64,000 nucleotides of DNA from Chryseobacterium camelliae (GCF_027920545.1 NZ_CP115859.1:2350001-2414000), one strand, 5' to 3'; counted from the stretch's first letter, positions 24,688-34,015 are shown. Notes: generated from the letters alone by a model not told the origin. Translations and numbers: made by a program.

Positions 24688-25638
24688 ATGAAAAAAGTTT
24701 ACATCATTATTTCAACTTACAACGAAGAAGGTAGTGTAGGAATGCTCACTCAGTCTTTGGAAGAAAATTTGAGCACGATTCAAAATTGTTCTTATGAGCT
24801 GGTTTTCGTAAATGATGGATCAAAAGATCAGACGTTTGTAAAATTGCTGGATCTTCAAAAGATATATCAAAATATTACCATTATCAATCAATCTAAAAAT
24901 TTTGGGCACGAATTGGCTATGACAGCAGGAATGAACTATGCCGTCGAACAAAATTTTGAAAATGAATATGCGGTTCTTTTCATGGATGCGGATATGCAGC
25001 ATCCTCCTGAAGTGGCTGCAGAGTTGATCCGCTTGTGGTTAGCCGGAGATTCCCTGGTTCTTACCAAACGTACGGATAATTTAGATAAAGGATTTCGGTA
25101 TAAAATGATGGGAAATCTTTACTATTGGATTTTAAATGGGATCTCAGATGTCAAAATTCCCAGAAATATGCCCGACTTCAGATTGCTGGATAAAAAATAC
25201 GTGCTCTGGATGAGCAGCCTGAACGAACATGACAGAATGTTTCGCGGAATGCTTTCTCTAATCGGATTAACCAATGCAACGATTATTAATTTTGAAGCTC
25301 CCAAAAGATTTGCAGGACAGTCGAATTATAATTTTTTAAATCTTTATAAATTAGCCATCGACAGCGTTATCCAGTTTTCTGTGAAGCCGCTGAGAATAGC
25401 CTCATTGATCGGGTTTTTAGGATGTGTATTTTCTTTTATCTTTTTAACGGTTTCAGTGTATATTAATTTTACGAATAATGAACCAAGAACCGGATTTCTA
25501 ACTCTTCTTTGCATTACCGTGTTTTTTAGCTCTTTAACCATCTTATTCTTGGGAGTGATAGGAGAATATATCGGGAGAATTCATATTCAGGTAAAAAACA
25601 GACCTTTGTATTTTAATGATGTAATAAAAAAGAAATGA
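24688..25638 (+). CDS. GtrB/DPM1-like polyprenyl-phosphate glycosyltransferase
   Basis: The 316-residue enzyme has a GT2 catalytic domain (VYIIISTYNEEGSVG, FVNDGSKDQ, and the DxD in FMDADMQHPPE near residue 98) and two C-terminal membrane segments (about 230-255 and 265-290). This is the layout of GtrB, ArnC and related proteins that load a sugar onto undecaprenyl phosphate. Its stop codon overlaps the ATG of the next gene (ATGA), so the polytopic membrane protein there is the natural partner for a periplasmic transfer step. A 156-bp gap before it shows no convincing promoter. Confidence 0.87.
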   Translation: MKKVYIIISTYNEEGSVGMLTQSLEENLSTIQNCSYELVFVNDGSKDQTFVKLLDLQKIYQNITIINQSKNFGHELAMTAGMNYAVEQNFENEYAVLFMDADMQHPPEVAAELIRLWLAGDSLVLTKRTDNLDKGFRYKMMGNLYYWILNGISDVKIPRNMPDFRLLDKKYVLWMSSLNEHDRMFRGMLSLIGLTNATIINFEAPKRFAGQSNYNFLNLYKLAIDSVIQFSVKPLRIASLIGFLGCVFSFIFLTVSVYINFTNNEPRTGFLTLLCITVFFSSLTILFLGVIGEYIGRIHIQVKNRPLYFNDVIKKK

Positions 25639-27008
25639 CCAGGAATATTGTACCGCAAACGGTTTATATTTTCATTAATATAGCCTGTCTATTCTGTCTT
25701 TTCTATTATCCTAGAACCAGAGACGAGTTTTATTATTTGTCTGATCTGAACCTTCCGCAGCAATTTGAGGAATGTTTTAATTCCTATATGCATATCAATC
25801 CGAGAATCGGGCAATGGATTACCAATTTTGTTTCAAGAAGCATGCTTCTGAAAATGATCTACGGACTTTTAATGTTCAATGGTTTTTTCTATATGCTGTA
25901 TCTTTTACTGTTCAGAAAACCTCCGAATTTTAAAGATTCAGACAGTGTGAAAAAAATACTGATGATCGTTTTCATCTTTGTATTTCTCATCAAGTTCTTT
26001 GGCGAAATGTTTTTTTATACTCCTTTTGGAGGCAATTATACCTTCATTATGCCTTTTTATTTGTGGTATATCTATGTGATGCTGGAGTATTTTGTATATG
26101 ATCACGATATTTTTAAAAATCGAAAATCCTTTCCATTCATGTTAGGTATTTTTCTTTTAGGAATATTTACCGGAATGGGAAATGAACATATCCCGCCGGT
26201 TTTGGTAGGCTTTACTTTTTTAGGCTTTTTATATGCTGTTCTGAAGAATAAAAAATGGCCTTCAACTGTAGTCATTGTGTATTGTTTATCGCTGGTTATC
26301 GGTTACATTTTGTTGTATTTCGCTCCTGCGAATGTCGAGAGATACACTACATTAGAGAATGGAAGTTCTGCATTTCAACTTACGGAATACATAAAACAGG
26401 GTAAAGCTGTACTGATGATGTATAGATATTATCTTCAGGAGCTTTCAGCTGTAATTATTCTGACAGGTATTCTTCTTTTTATGTTTTCTAAAAAGCTAAA
26501 GATAGCAGGAGAGGAGAAGATAAAGCTTGGTCTGCTTTTTACAATGGGACTTATTGCTCTTCCGATTGTAGCGTACTCTCCACTGATAGGATTACGGCTT
26601 ATATTCTTCACAAATACCTTATGGATTCTGTGTATTTGCTATCTTTTATTCTTATTACTGAAAGAATTTAAGAATAAAAAAATAGAAAATTTCATTTCAT
26701 CTTTTTCCTCCGCTTGTCTTGTTTTATTTTTTACGGCAGGATGCTTTATCTGCTATAATGCTCATAAAAACTCAGAAAGTGTTTTTGAAGAAATTGCTTC
26801 GAAAAGCAAGGAAAGCAATAAAGTGATTCTTGAAAAAGGATTCGATTACTTTTCAGATACGTTCGATTACTTTAATCTGAACAGAAGGTTTTTACTCGAA
26901 AACGGAACTGATTATATAGATGATGACCTGTCGGAAGACAGCACACCGGAAATGATTATTAAAAGCAAGTTTCACCTGGAAGAACTGTCTAAAAAACATG
27001 AAAAGTAG
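25635..27008 (+). CDS. Polytopic membrane protein, DUF6056-like candidate GT-C glycosyltransferase
   Basis: The 457-residue protein has about 10 hydrophobic segments and a C-terminal tail of about 75 soluble residues. The first periplasmic loop carries YPRTRDEFYYLSDL and NPRIGQWITNF, acidic and Arg residues placed as in GT-C enzymes, whose active site sits in that loop. This resembles DUF6056 proteins of polysaccharide loci, from memory. Translation is coupled to the GtrB-like gene (4-bp ATGA overlap). The pair would suit attachment of a side-chain sugar in the periplasm. The family name is less certain than the general type. Confidence 0.68.
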   Translation: MTRNIVPQTVYIFINIACLFCLFYYPRTRDEFYYLSDLNLPQQFEECFNSYMHINPRIGQWITNFVSRSMLLKMIYGLLMFNGFFYMLYLLLFRKPPNFKDSDSVKKILMIVFIFVFLIKFFGEMFFYTPFGGNYTFIMPFYLWYIYVMLEYFVYDHDIFKNRKSFPFMLGIFLLGIFTGMGNEHIPPVLVGFTFLGFLYAVLKNKKWPSTVVIVYCLSLVIGYILLYFAPANVERYTTLENGSSAFQLTEYIKQGKAVLMMYRYYLQELSAVIILTGILLFMFSKKLKIAGEEKIKLGLLFTMGLIALPIVAYSPLIGLRLIFFTNTLWILCICYLLFLLLKEFKNKKIENFISSFSSACLVLFFTAGCFICYNAHKNSESVFEEIASKSKESNKVILEKGFDYFSDTFDYFNLNRRFLLENGTDYIDDDLSEDSTPEMIIKSKFHLEELSKKHEK

Positions 27009-27807
27009 ACTCATTATTAATGCCGATGATTTAGGTTTCACCAAAGGAATAAACGAAGCCATAAGAAAAGCTCATTTAGAAGGTTTTCTGAGTCATGCCA
27101 GCTTAATGGCGAATATGCCTTATTTTGAGGAAGCGGTAGAAGAAGTGATCGGAAAATGTCCCGATCTAAAAGTCGGTGTTCATGTGAATCTTACTTGTGG
27201 AAAAGCTTTGTATAAAGATAATTTACTGGCAAAAAACGCTGAGTTTAGAAATAATTTTTTGAGTTTGTTATTTAAATTCAAGTCTCAAAAAGTACTGACT
27301 CATATTGAGCAAGAAATTGAACATCAGATTTTGGCGATCCGGAATAAAGGAATTGAAATTTCACATATCGACGGGCACGAGCATATTCATGTCATTCCGT
27401 CCATCAATAAAATTGTCCGGAAGCTTGCAAAAAAATATGATATTCCGCGTATCCGGGAAATCAATGAAAACTTTGGAGAAAGCTTTAAATATAATGGAAG
27501 AACTGCCAGTAAAGCGAACTACATTAAACTTCTTTTATTGAAATTTTTAAGTCAGTTTAATGCGGATTCCGGAAAAGTTAAATTCTACAGTATTTTGAAT
27601 ACCTGTGAAATAAACGCTGAAAATCTGTTTTCCTATCTGGACAATTCTCAGAATGACCAGGTGGAAATCATGCTTCATCCAAGTCTTGTAGATTTGGATC
27701 AAAACGAAAAAAACTTAGACTCCCGCTTTATAGATTTTCTAAACTCACCTTACCGAACACAAGAATTTGAACTTTGCTTTCATGCAAAATTTAAAGATTA
27801 TTTATAA
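26998..27807 (+). CDS. YdjC/ChbG-family carbohydrate deacetylase
   Basis: The 269-residue protein starts with the signature LIINADDLGFTKGINEAI, containing the two Asp residues that hold the catalytic metal. Further ligands are seen in VGVHVNLTCGKAL and in HIDGHEHIHVIPSI. Known members remove acetyl groups from chitooligosaccharides or other N-acetyl sugars. Here it could deacetylate a lipid-linked or nucleotide-linked amino sugar of the polysaccharide. The ATG at 26998 lies within the last codons of the membrane protein gene (11-bp overlap), so the two are translationally coupled. There is no signal peptide. Confidence 0.87.
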   Translation: MKSRLIINADDLGFTKGINEAIRKAHLEGFLSHASLMANMPYFEEAVEEVIGKCPDLKVGVHVNLTCGKALYKDNLLAKNAEFRNNFLSLLFKFKSQKVLTHIEQEIEHQILAIRNKGIEISHIDGHEHIHVIPSINKIVRKLAKKYDIPRIREINENFGESFKYNGRTASKANYIKLLLLKFLSQFNADSGKVKFYSILNTCEINAENLFSYLDNSQNDQVEIMLHPSLVDLDQNEKNLDSRFIDFLNSPYRTQEFELCFHAKFKDYL

Positions 27808-27838
27808 GAAGATCAATAAAAGGAATCCGTTTAAATCA

Positions 27839-28543
27839 TTAATTCGTATTGCTTAAAACAACGGTAAAACGGGTTTTGGGAATTGATAAGTTCAGCAAAG
27901 AAATGTTGAGATTCTTTTGTTGAGCATACTTGATGAAAAAATCTTTGTCAAACTGAAGGAGAGGCGCTTTATCTTTCTTAAAATAATCGGAAAATAATGT
28001 TTTTAGGATAAAAGAGATATAGCTGAATATAAAACCATTTTTGAGAGCTCCTACAAAAACATGGAACGTATCTTTGATAAGACTGCTGTTTTTCGGAATG
28101 ACATCACCAAAAGTTGCATGAATCTTTCCGGAACTGAATATGCTGTCAAGAAATTTTTCTACTGCTTGTTCGTCCGGAAAATATTGCAGAACGCTTAAGC
28201 AAACGATTTTGTTCACTTTTTCCTCAGAAATAGCATTTTTAATGGTTAAGAAATCATTGGAGCCCTCAATTAAATAAAAGCTGAAATTCGGGTATTTGCT
28301 AAATTTTTCTTTACAAAAACTGATGTAATTTTTCGAAATATCCACACCTATAAAATGGTTTTTATGCGAAGTGCATTTTTCCTGAAAATAGCCGGGTCCG
28401 CATCCGTAGTCCAGTAAAACATCATCTTGCTCGATAGGAAAATGGCGGGTATAATTTTTTTGAAAATAAGCAGTGGTGTGCTGCATGATATTATCAAACC
28501 CATCCTGTTTTTTATTCCAAAATTCTGCCCAGTTATTTTCCAT
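27839..28543 (-). CDS. Class I SAM-dependent methyltransferase
   Basis: The 234-residue protein has a standard methyltransferase fold: motif I DVLLDYGCGPGYFQEKC (around residues 40-56), FIGVDISKNYI as motif II, and KIVCLSVLQYFPDEQAVE as motif IV. It is the last of 13 genes running left from wzm and ends 31 bp from the convergent deacetylase gene. In this setting a sugar O-methyltransferase or a chain-capping enzyme is plausible; sequence alone does not tell. Confidence 0.83.
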   Translation of the reverse strand: MENNWAEFWNKKQDGFDNIMQHTTAYFQKNYTRHFPIEQDDVLLDYGCGPGYFQEKCTSHKNHFIGVDISKNYISFCKEKFSKYPNFSFYLIEGSNDFLTIKNAISEEKVNKIVCLSVLQYFPDEQAVEKFLDSIFSSGKIHATFGDVIPKNSSLIKDTFHVFVGALKNGFIFSYISFILKTLFSDYFKKDKAPLLQFDKDFFIKYAQQKNLNISLLNLSIPKTRFTVVLSNTN

Positions 28544-28546
28544 ATG

Positions 28547-29488
28547 CTAAAATAAATTTTTTCTAAAATTAATGTTGTACAATCCTGATCTGATGCTTTT
28601 GTAGTCTGTGATCAGGTATTTTAAAATCATGCTCCATTTTTTTGCCGGCGAAGAATTGGCAATTTCCCAGCTTCTGTACATTCTTTTGATATGTGTTTTA
28701 ATATTTTCGGGAAGAGTAGGTTCGCTTTCTGCCCATGTATTCACTTCTCTCCAAAGCATCACCCTCGTTATCGAAGGTTTCGCCTTGTTGGAATCTACTT
28801 GCGTAATCCTGTTGCTTTCATGTACGCCTCGAATGGCAATTGCTTTGTCCAGAATTCCCGAATGAAAATTAAGGTAATAGGAACTTCTGAACAAAAATTC
28901 TGTATCCTGATGAAGCCTGAGATGGGTTTTAAAAACCGGCTGTATTTTCTCCAGTAACCGTTTTCTTCTCACAGTAAGCCCGTCAATACTGAAAAGCCCG
29001 AAGCTCCCTTTCATATTAAGCAATCCCGGAAATACCTCTTTAGGATCATGTTTTTTATAAACGGTTGTCAGGCGATTTCCAAAAAGCGGTTCATACTGTT
29101 CTTTTGCTTTTTCTGAGTAATAATGCACTCCCAAAGCTCCGTAAACAGCATCGACTTCTTGATCTTCAAATAATTTTTTTTCAGCATCAAACCTGTTGGG
29201 AAGGTAATAATCGTCTGCATCAAGAAAAGCAATAAAATCTCCTGTTGCCTTTTGAATGCCTAAGTTTCTGCTTGCTCCGGCTCCGTGATTTTCTTTGTCA
29301 GGATGCTGAAACAGCTTTACCCTCTCATGTTTTTTTTCGAGATCTTGGCATACTTCAAGAGCATGATCCGGAGACTTATCCTCGACCAAAATAATTTCAG
29401 AAACTTCATCGAACTGCAAAGCAGACTCTACAGCTTGTGTGACATAATTTTCAGCGTTGTAAACAGGAATAATTACGGAGATTTTCAT
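28547..29488 (-). CDS. Family 2 glycosyltransferase, paralogue of the next gene upstream
   Basis: The 313-residue GT-A enzyme has MKISVIIPVYNAENYV, IILVEDKSPDHALEVC and the DxD in FLDADDYYLPNRFDAEK (around residue 93). It is strikingly similar to the product of 29515-30465 across its length: the HGAGA-RNLG, DADDYYLPNRFDAEK and AIAIRGVH/AVAIRGVH blocks are shared. The two therefore arose by tandem duplication and now probably add different or successive residues. There are gaps of 3 and 26 bp to its neighbours. Confidence 0.88.
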   Translation of the reverse strand: MKISVIIPVYNAENYVTQAVESALQFDEVSEIILVEDKSPDHALEVCQDLEKKHERVKLFQHPDKENHGAGASRNLGIQKATGDFIAFLDADDYYLPNRFDAEKKLFEDQEVDAVYGALGVHYYSEKAKEQYEPLFGNRLTTVYKKHDPKEVFPGLLNMKGSFGLFSIDGLTVRRKRLLEKIQPVFKTHLRLHQDTEFLFRSSYYLNFHSGILDKAIAIRGVHESNRITQVDSNKAKPSITRVMLWREVNTWAESEPTLPENIKTHIKRMYRSWEIANSSPAKKWSMILKYLITDYKSIRSGLYNINFRKNLF

Positions 29489-29514
29489 TTTTGCTTCGAG
29501 GTCTTGTTTCTTTA

Positions 29515-30465
29515 TTATATTTTGGGTCTCATTAAGGCATGAAAACGATATCTTGTCTTTAAAAGCTCAGGATACCTCAAACAGTTAAAAAGATATGAAA
29601 AATATTTTTTAAATCCTTTTTCGTTAGCCATTTTAAAACTCAGGTAATTCAGCTTTATTCTTTTAGAATATTCCGGTTTAAGTTTTACGGTAAGACTCCA
29701 TTCATACAGTGATTGCTGAAGAAGCAGATTGTTCTTGTAAAACTTTTCTGAATAGGGTTTTATTTTGGTAATTCTGTTATCATCATGTACTCCTCTTATC
29801 GCAACGGCTTTATCTATAATTCCGGATTTTAAATAACACAAATATGCCAGTTTTATAATAAAATCCGAATCCTGGTGTACACGAAGTTTTTCGTTGAAGC
29901 GCAAATGATGTTTTTGAAGGGCGGATTTCCTGATTGTTAATGCGTTCAGGTGGAAAAATGTACCGAATGTTCTTTGTGTTAATCCTAAAAGTCCTTTAAA
30001 TACTTCTTCTCCTTCAGCATTATAATTAACAGTTGTAAGTGAAGTGTTTTTAAATTTATTCTGAAATTCTTCCTTCCCTTTTTCGCTTAAATACTCCACG
30101 CCGATAGCTCCAAAAACTCCTTCCACATTTAATTCTTTAAACATCATTTTTTCAGCATCAAAACGATTAGGAAGATAATAATCATCAGCATCTAAAAAGG
30201 AGATGAACTCGCCTTGAGCTTTTTTCAGACCTAGATTTCTGGTAGCTCCCGCTCCGTGATTGCCTTTATCGTGATGTTGGTAAAGTTTGATTCGGGCGTT
30301 TTCTGCGACCAGTTTTTCACAAATGGAAAGAGAATGATCGGTAGATGCATCTTCTATCAGGAGAATTTCTGTTACTTCCTCAAACTGAAGGGCAGATTGT
30401 ACAGATTTTTCTAAAAATTGTGCAGCATTGTAAACGGGAATAATAACAGATATCGTAAGAGCCAT
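29515..30465 (-). CDS. Family 2 glycosyltransferase, paralogue of the next gene downstream
   Basis: The 316-residue enzyme starts with LTISVIIPVYNAAQFLE and has the DxD at SFLDADDYYLPNRFDAEK. I choose the ATG at 30465; the open frame runs back 32 codons into asnB without family similarity, and the asnB stop is 1 bp upstream. It shares long identical blocks with the 28547 product. The C-terminal 120 residues, which decide the acceptor, differ more. The donor is unknown. Confidence 0.87.
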   Translation of the reverse strand: MALTISVIIPVYNAAQFLEKSVQSALQFEEVTEILLIEDASTDHSLSICEKLVAENARIKLYQHHDKGNHGAGATRNLGLKKAQGEFISFLDADDYYLPNRFDAEKMMFKELNVEGVFGAIGVEYLSEKGKEEFQNKFKNTSLTTVNYNAEGEEVFKGLLGLTQRTFGTFFHLNALTIRKSALQKHHLRFNEKLRVHQDSDFIIKLAYLCYLKSGIIDKAVAIRGVHDDNRITKIKPYSEKFYKNNLLLQQSLYEWSLTVKLKPEYSKRIKLNYLSFKMANEKGFKKYFSYLFNCLRYPELLKTRYRFHALMRPKI

Positions 30466-30466
30466 T

Positions 30467-32263
30467 TTACACGAATTTAGAATGTTGAGTTGCCCATAAT
30501 GCAAGTTGCAGCAGATTCCAGTGTTTTTGACCTTTATCCAAGAAGTTTTGTGCTGCATCAAAGTCGATATAGCTGTAGATCTTTTGGTTTTTATCTTTTA
30601 ACAATTCATCAGAGAATTTCAGTAGGCTTTCTTCTTCAAACCAGTTTTCTATTCCGAGCCCGAAACCTTGCTTATTCCTGTTTCTGATGGTTTCCGTCCA
30701 GTAAGAATTCATTGATTCTCTTAAAATGATTTTATCATTCTCTGAGTTTATTTTCAGCTGTTCCGGAAGCTGGATGCAGAATTCTGCAAAATCAATATCC
30801 AAAAACGGAGTTCTTACCTCTAAAGAATTTGCCATTGCCATCCGGTCTGATTTTACCAGCATATTTCCGGGTACGAATTTTTCAAGATCGGTTCGCATAA
30901 TATCGTTCAGAGAGTTTTGATCTGCGTTAAAACTGTAAGGTTGCTGATAATCCTCAGTAATTCCTAAAGCTGTTCTTTCTTTTTTATTAAAGAAATTCCT
31001 TACTTCATACTGATGGAAATCCAGAATAGAATCGTATTGAATGTTTTTTTGTGAAATGTAAGAGATCTGCTTTATGTTTTGATACAATTTTTGTCCAAAC
31101 TGAGCCAGAATATTCTGGTAGCTGAAATGTTTTTTCATTTCATGCTCTACTTTGTAAAAGCTGTAGCCGCCGAACAATTCATCACCTACATCTCCGGAAA
31201 GTACCACCTTAAGGCTTTTCCGGGCACTTTTACAGATTTCAAAATGCGGAACACAAGAACGATCGGCAAAAGGTTCGTCAAGAAAAGGAGCCACTTTCAG
31301 AATTCCGGAAACAAGATCTTCCTTTTTTTCGTGAATTTCAATGTGTCTGGTATTGTATTTTTCGGCAATTTCTTTGGCATACTTAAGTTCGCTTTCTTCG
31401 TGGTCATATCCAAAGCTGATGGTTGTCTGCTGAGGTAAAAAAGTATTTACCATGGCAACGACAGAAGAAGAATCAAGACCTCCGCTCAGAAAGCTTCCGA
31501 CTTCAACATCAGCGATAAGCTGTTTTTCGATTGCTGATTTCAGCAGATAAGTAAATTCTTCTTTAGCTTCTGAAAGGTTTAATATTCGATCCTTTTTTGG
31601 AATGCTGTAATAACGGGAAACTTCAATTTCTCCGTCTTTCCAAATCAATTGGTGAGCCGGAGGAAGTGAAAATATATTGCTGTAAATGCTTTGATAGGTA
31701 CTTACATAGCCGTACTGAAGATAATGGGAGAGTGCTTCCTGGCTGATTTGAGGTTCAATAAGCTCACTGGAAAGAATAGCCTTGATTTCGGAAGCAAAAA
31801 TAAATTCACCGTTTTTGCCATAAGCGTAATAAAACGGCTTTTCACCAAATCGGTCACGGGCACAGAACAGTTGCTGTTTCTCATCATCCCAAATGGCAAA
31901 AGCAAACATTCCGGGAAGATCATGAATGAGCTGTTCTTTTTTTCTCTGATACATGGCGAGAATGACTTCCGTATCGGAGGTTCCCAGGTAAGGATATTCG
32001 CAATATTGCTTTTTTATAGCCTGATAACCATAGATTTCCCCATTTAAAACAATGCATTCGCTTTTGGAAGACGAAAACATTGGTTGTTTTCCGTTTTCTG
32101 AAAGGTCAATGATGGATAATCTTCGATGACCTAATGCAGCATTTTCAAAATATTCATGATGGGCAGAATCCGGACCGCGATGTACAATGGCATCCGTCAT
32201 TTTCTGAATGGCTTCAGAGTAATTTTTTGCATTTTTAGTAACGATTCCGGCTATTCCACACAT
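30467..32263 (-). CDS. asnB: Asparagine synthase (glutamine-hydrolysing)-like amidotransferase
   Basis: The 598-residue protein has an N-terminal glutamine amidotransferase domain with nucleophile Cys2 (MCGIAGIV), RGPDSAHHEY and LNGEIYGY. The synthetase domain has the pyrophosphate loop SFLSGGLDSSSVVAMV near residue 260 and VLSGDVGDELFGGY near 355. AsnB-like enzymes inside O-antigen loci (WbpS, WbtH) amidate uronic acids to uronamides. A ugd gene in the same locus makes that role plausible here, although ordinary asparagine synthesis cannot be excluded. The length is near the family norm. Confidence 0.88.
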   Translation of the reverse strand: MCGIAGIVTKNAKNYSEAIQKMTDAIVHRGPDSAHHEYFENAALGHRRLSIIDLSENGKQPMFSSSKSECIVLNGEIYGYQAIKKQYCEYPYLGTSDTEVILAMYQRKKEQLIHDLPGMFAFAIWDDEKQQLFCARDRFGEKPFYYAYGKNGEFIFASEIKAILSSELIEPQISQEALSHYLQYGYVSTYQSIYSNIFSLPPAHQLIWKDGEIEVSRYYSIPKKDRILNLSEAKEEFTYLLKSAIEKQLIADVEVGSFLSGGLDSSSVVAMVNTFLPQQTTISFGYDHEESELKYAKEIAEKYNTRHIEIHEKKEDLVSGILKVAPFLDEPFADRSCVPHFEICKSARKSLKVVLSGDVGDELFGGYSFYKVEHEMKKHFSYQNILAQFGQKLYQNIKQISYISQKNIQYDSILDFHQYEVRNFFNKKERTALGITEDYQQPYSFNADQNSLNDIMRTDLEKFVPGNMLVKSDRMAMANSLEVRTPFLDIDFAEFCIQLPEQLKINSENDKIILRESMNSYWTETIRNRNKQGFGLGIENWFEEESLLKFSDELLKDKNQKIYSYIDFDAAQNFLDKGQKHWNLLQLALWATQHSKFV

Positions 32264-32280
32264 ATTTTAGATCTTCTTCT

Positions 32281-33048
32281 TTATACGGATAAGGCAGGTT
32301 TTTCACAGTAGAATATATCTTCTTCCGGATTTACTCCCAATCTTTTATAAGTGTCGGTAATATTAATTCGGTTAACAAGGAAACCTGCACTTTCTAAACG
32401 TTGTGTATAGTCTTGCCCGTAGATTCTCACATGATCGAACTGACCAAAGAGTTCTTCTCTTTTTTGAGGATCAGAAATGGTGAAATCTTCTACAGTCTCC
32501 ATTGTATTTTTTGAGATAGGAACCTGAAGTATTGCTTTTCCTTTAGGTTTTAAAACACGCTGAAGCTCCTTCATCGCTTTAATATCTTCGGGAATATGTT
32601 CTAAAACGTGGTTGCAGATGACAAGATCAAAATGATGGTTTTCAAAAGGAAGCTCAAGTACATTCATATTTTGTACGTGAGCAGGATAAGTGTAACCCGG
32701 TGTAAACAGATCACCACAGATATATTCGTCAAAATTCTGTTTCAGCAGAACATTTGATAACTTCGGTTCCGGAGCAATGTGTAAAATATGGATGTTTTTG
32801 TTCTGCGGAAGGTTAAGTTCTTCAATAATAAAAGCATACAATAATCTTTCACGATCTCTGGAATGACACTGATAGCATCCTGCAGCTCTTCTTCCTCCTC
32901 CCACAACTTCTTTTTCTATGAGAACAGGAAGGTCATGACCTACTACTTCCAAATCTTTGGAAGCATAACCACAGTAGGGACAATAATAGTTATTCCCGGA
33001 ATGAGCCTGAAGCTTTATTTTGTTTTTAATTCGTGTGATCAGTGACAT
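32281..33048 (-). CDS. SAM-dependent methyltransferase with N-terminal zinc-ribbon
   Basis: The 255-residue product begins with a Cys-rich module: YYCPYCGYASKDLE (about residues 21-34) and, after a GGGRRAAG linker, CYQCHSRDRERLL. The four Cys residues could bind one zinc ion. A class I methyltransferase follows with ILHIAPEPKLSN as a modified motif I, FDLVICNHVLEHIPED as motif IV and KGKAILQVPI. The acceptor is unknown; a polysaccharide end group is one option. A TAAATTTG match at 33087-33094 could be an internal promoter, but it overlaps the end of the preceding gene. Confidence 0.8.
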   Translation of the reverse strand: MSLITRIKNKIKLQAHSGNNYYCPYCGYASKDLEVVGHDLPVLIEKEVVGGGRRAAGCYQCHSRDRERLLYAFIIEELNLPQNKNIHILHIAPEPKLSNVLLKQNFDEYICGDLFTPGYTYPAHVQNMNVLELPFENHHFDLVICNHVLEHIPEDIKAMKELQRVLKPKGKAILQVPISKNTMETVEDFTISDPQKREELFGQFDHVRIYGQDYTQRLESAGFLVNRINITDTYKRLGVNPEEDIFYCEKPALSV

Positions 33049-33091
33049 TTTTATTTTTTTTAATGCTGATATCGGCTAAAGCATATCAAAT

Positions 33092-34012
33092 TTAAGTATT
33101 TAGAAAAGTTAAACCAATTTGTTTTACCTGATTTCTGATTTCTGACAGTTTTTTTTCTTCTTTTGAAATTTTTCTGTATTTCTCGAGCAGTTTTTTATAC
33201 TCGGATATATTTCCCGTTAAAAGATTTTTTAGAATGCTTTTTCGTAAAGATTTTTTTTCAAAAATGACAGCATTTGGAAGATTGGGGTTGATCATTTTGG
33301 TTTCAATGCTAAGATCTTCATATTTTGTAAGATCTACTTTTCTAAGGTTTTGTTTTCCGTCGTGTACTACTTTGCTGTCGGGTACAAGAAAGATTTTCTT
33401 TTGATGAAAATGAACCCTGTTTACATATTCGATATCTTCTCCGTAATGAAAGAAATAAGGATTGAAACCTCCCACCGTTTCAATTGTACTTCTGGGAATC
33501 AGCCAATGCGCTGCATTGATGAAGCTCATCTCGTAAAAAGGTTTTAGCTTTTGAAAATACAGATCAGAAATGAGCCGGGTTTTTTCAAAATTGTGGGCAA
33601 TATATTTATCCAGGAAAATATCGAGAAGCTGTTCACTTCCATCCAGGTGCATCGGGCTTAAAATTCCTATTTCTTTCCGGTTAGGATGTTTTTCATAAGC
33701 TTGTAATAATTTTTCCAGACTGTCGGGATAAATCCAGGCATCCTGATTCATCAGATAGAAAAAATCGGTTCCGTTTTTATAGGCCTTTTCGAGTCCGATA
33801 TTATTGGCTTTTCCGAAACCTAAATTTTTTTCGGACTGAATAAAATCTATTTCAGGAAAATGAGTCTGAATGAAATTCTGCGTTCCGTCTGTTGAGCCAT
33901 TATCAATGACGATGCAGGTAACGGGTACAGAAGATGATTTTAGGCTGCTAAAACATTTTTCTGCCCATTTCATGGCATTGTAGGTGACAATTATAACAGA
34001 GACTTTCGGCAT
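33092..34012 (-). CDS. Family 2 glycosyltransferase (rhamnosyltransferase-like)
   Basis: The 306-residue enzyme has VSVIIVTYNAMKWAEKC, CIVIDNGSTDGTQNFI, FGKANNIGLEKA and the LMNQDAWIYPDS metal site. This NQDAWI type, with a later FHYGEDIEYVNRVHF block, is typical of WbbL/RfbF-like rhamnosyltransferases and of other deoxysugar transferases. That would suit the RfbA/RfbB pathway in the locus. The last 70 residues are rich in Lys and look helical. It sits 3 bp after the SDR gene. Confidence 0.86.
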   Translation of the reverse strand: MPKVSVIIVTYNAMKWAEKCFSSLKSSSVPVTCIVIDNGSTDGTQNFIQTHFPEIDFIQSEKNLGFGKANNIGLEKAYKNGTDFFYLMNQDAWIYPDSLEKLLQAYEKHPNRKEIGILSPMHLDGSEQLLDIFLDKYIAHNFEKTRLISDLYFQKLKPFYEMSFINAAHWLIPRSTIETVGGFNPYFFHYGEDIEYVNRVHFHQKKIFLVPDSKVVHDGKQNLRKVDLTKYEDLSIETKMINPNLPNAVIFEKKSLRKSILKNLLTGNISEYKKLLEKYRKISKEEKKLSEIRNQVKQIGLTFLNT

Positions 34013-34015
34013 GGT

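Noticed and set aside
26998..27807. YdjC-type deacetylase as the bacillithiol enzyme BshB, given bshC in the window
   Set aside because: BshB belongs to the LmbE-like family; this protein has the YdjC/ChbG signature and lies in the polysaccharide locus, 31 kb from bshC.
33087..33094. TAAATTTG before the zinc-ribbon methyltransferase gene, and TAGTTTTG at 34708-34715, as internal promoters
   Set aside because: Both overlap the ends of preceding genes in a packed run and lack a -33 element; chance matches to TAnnTTTG are common in AT-rich DNA.
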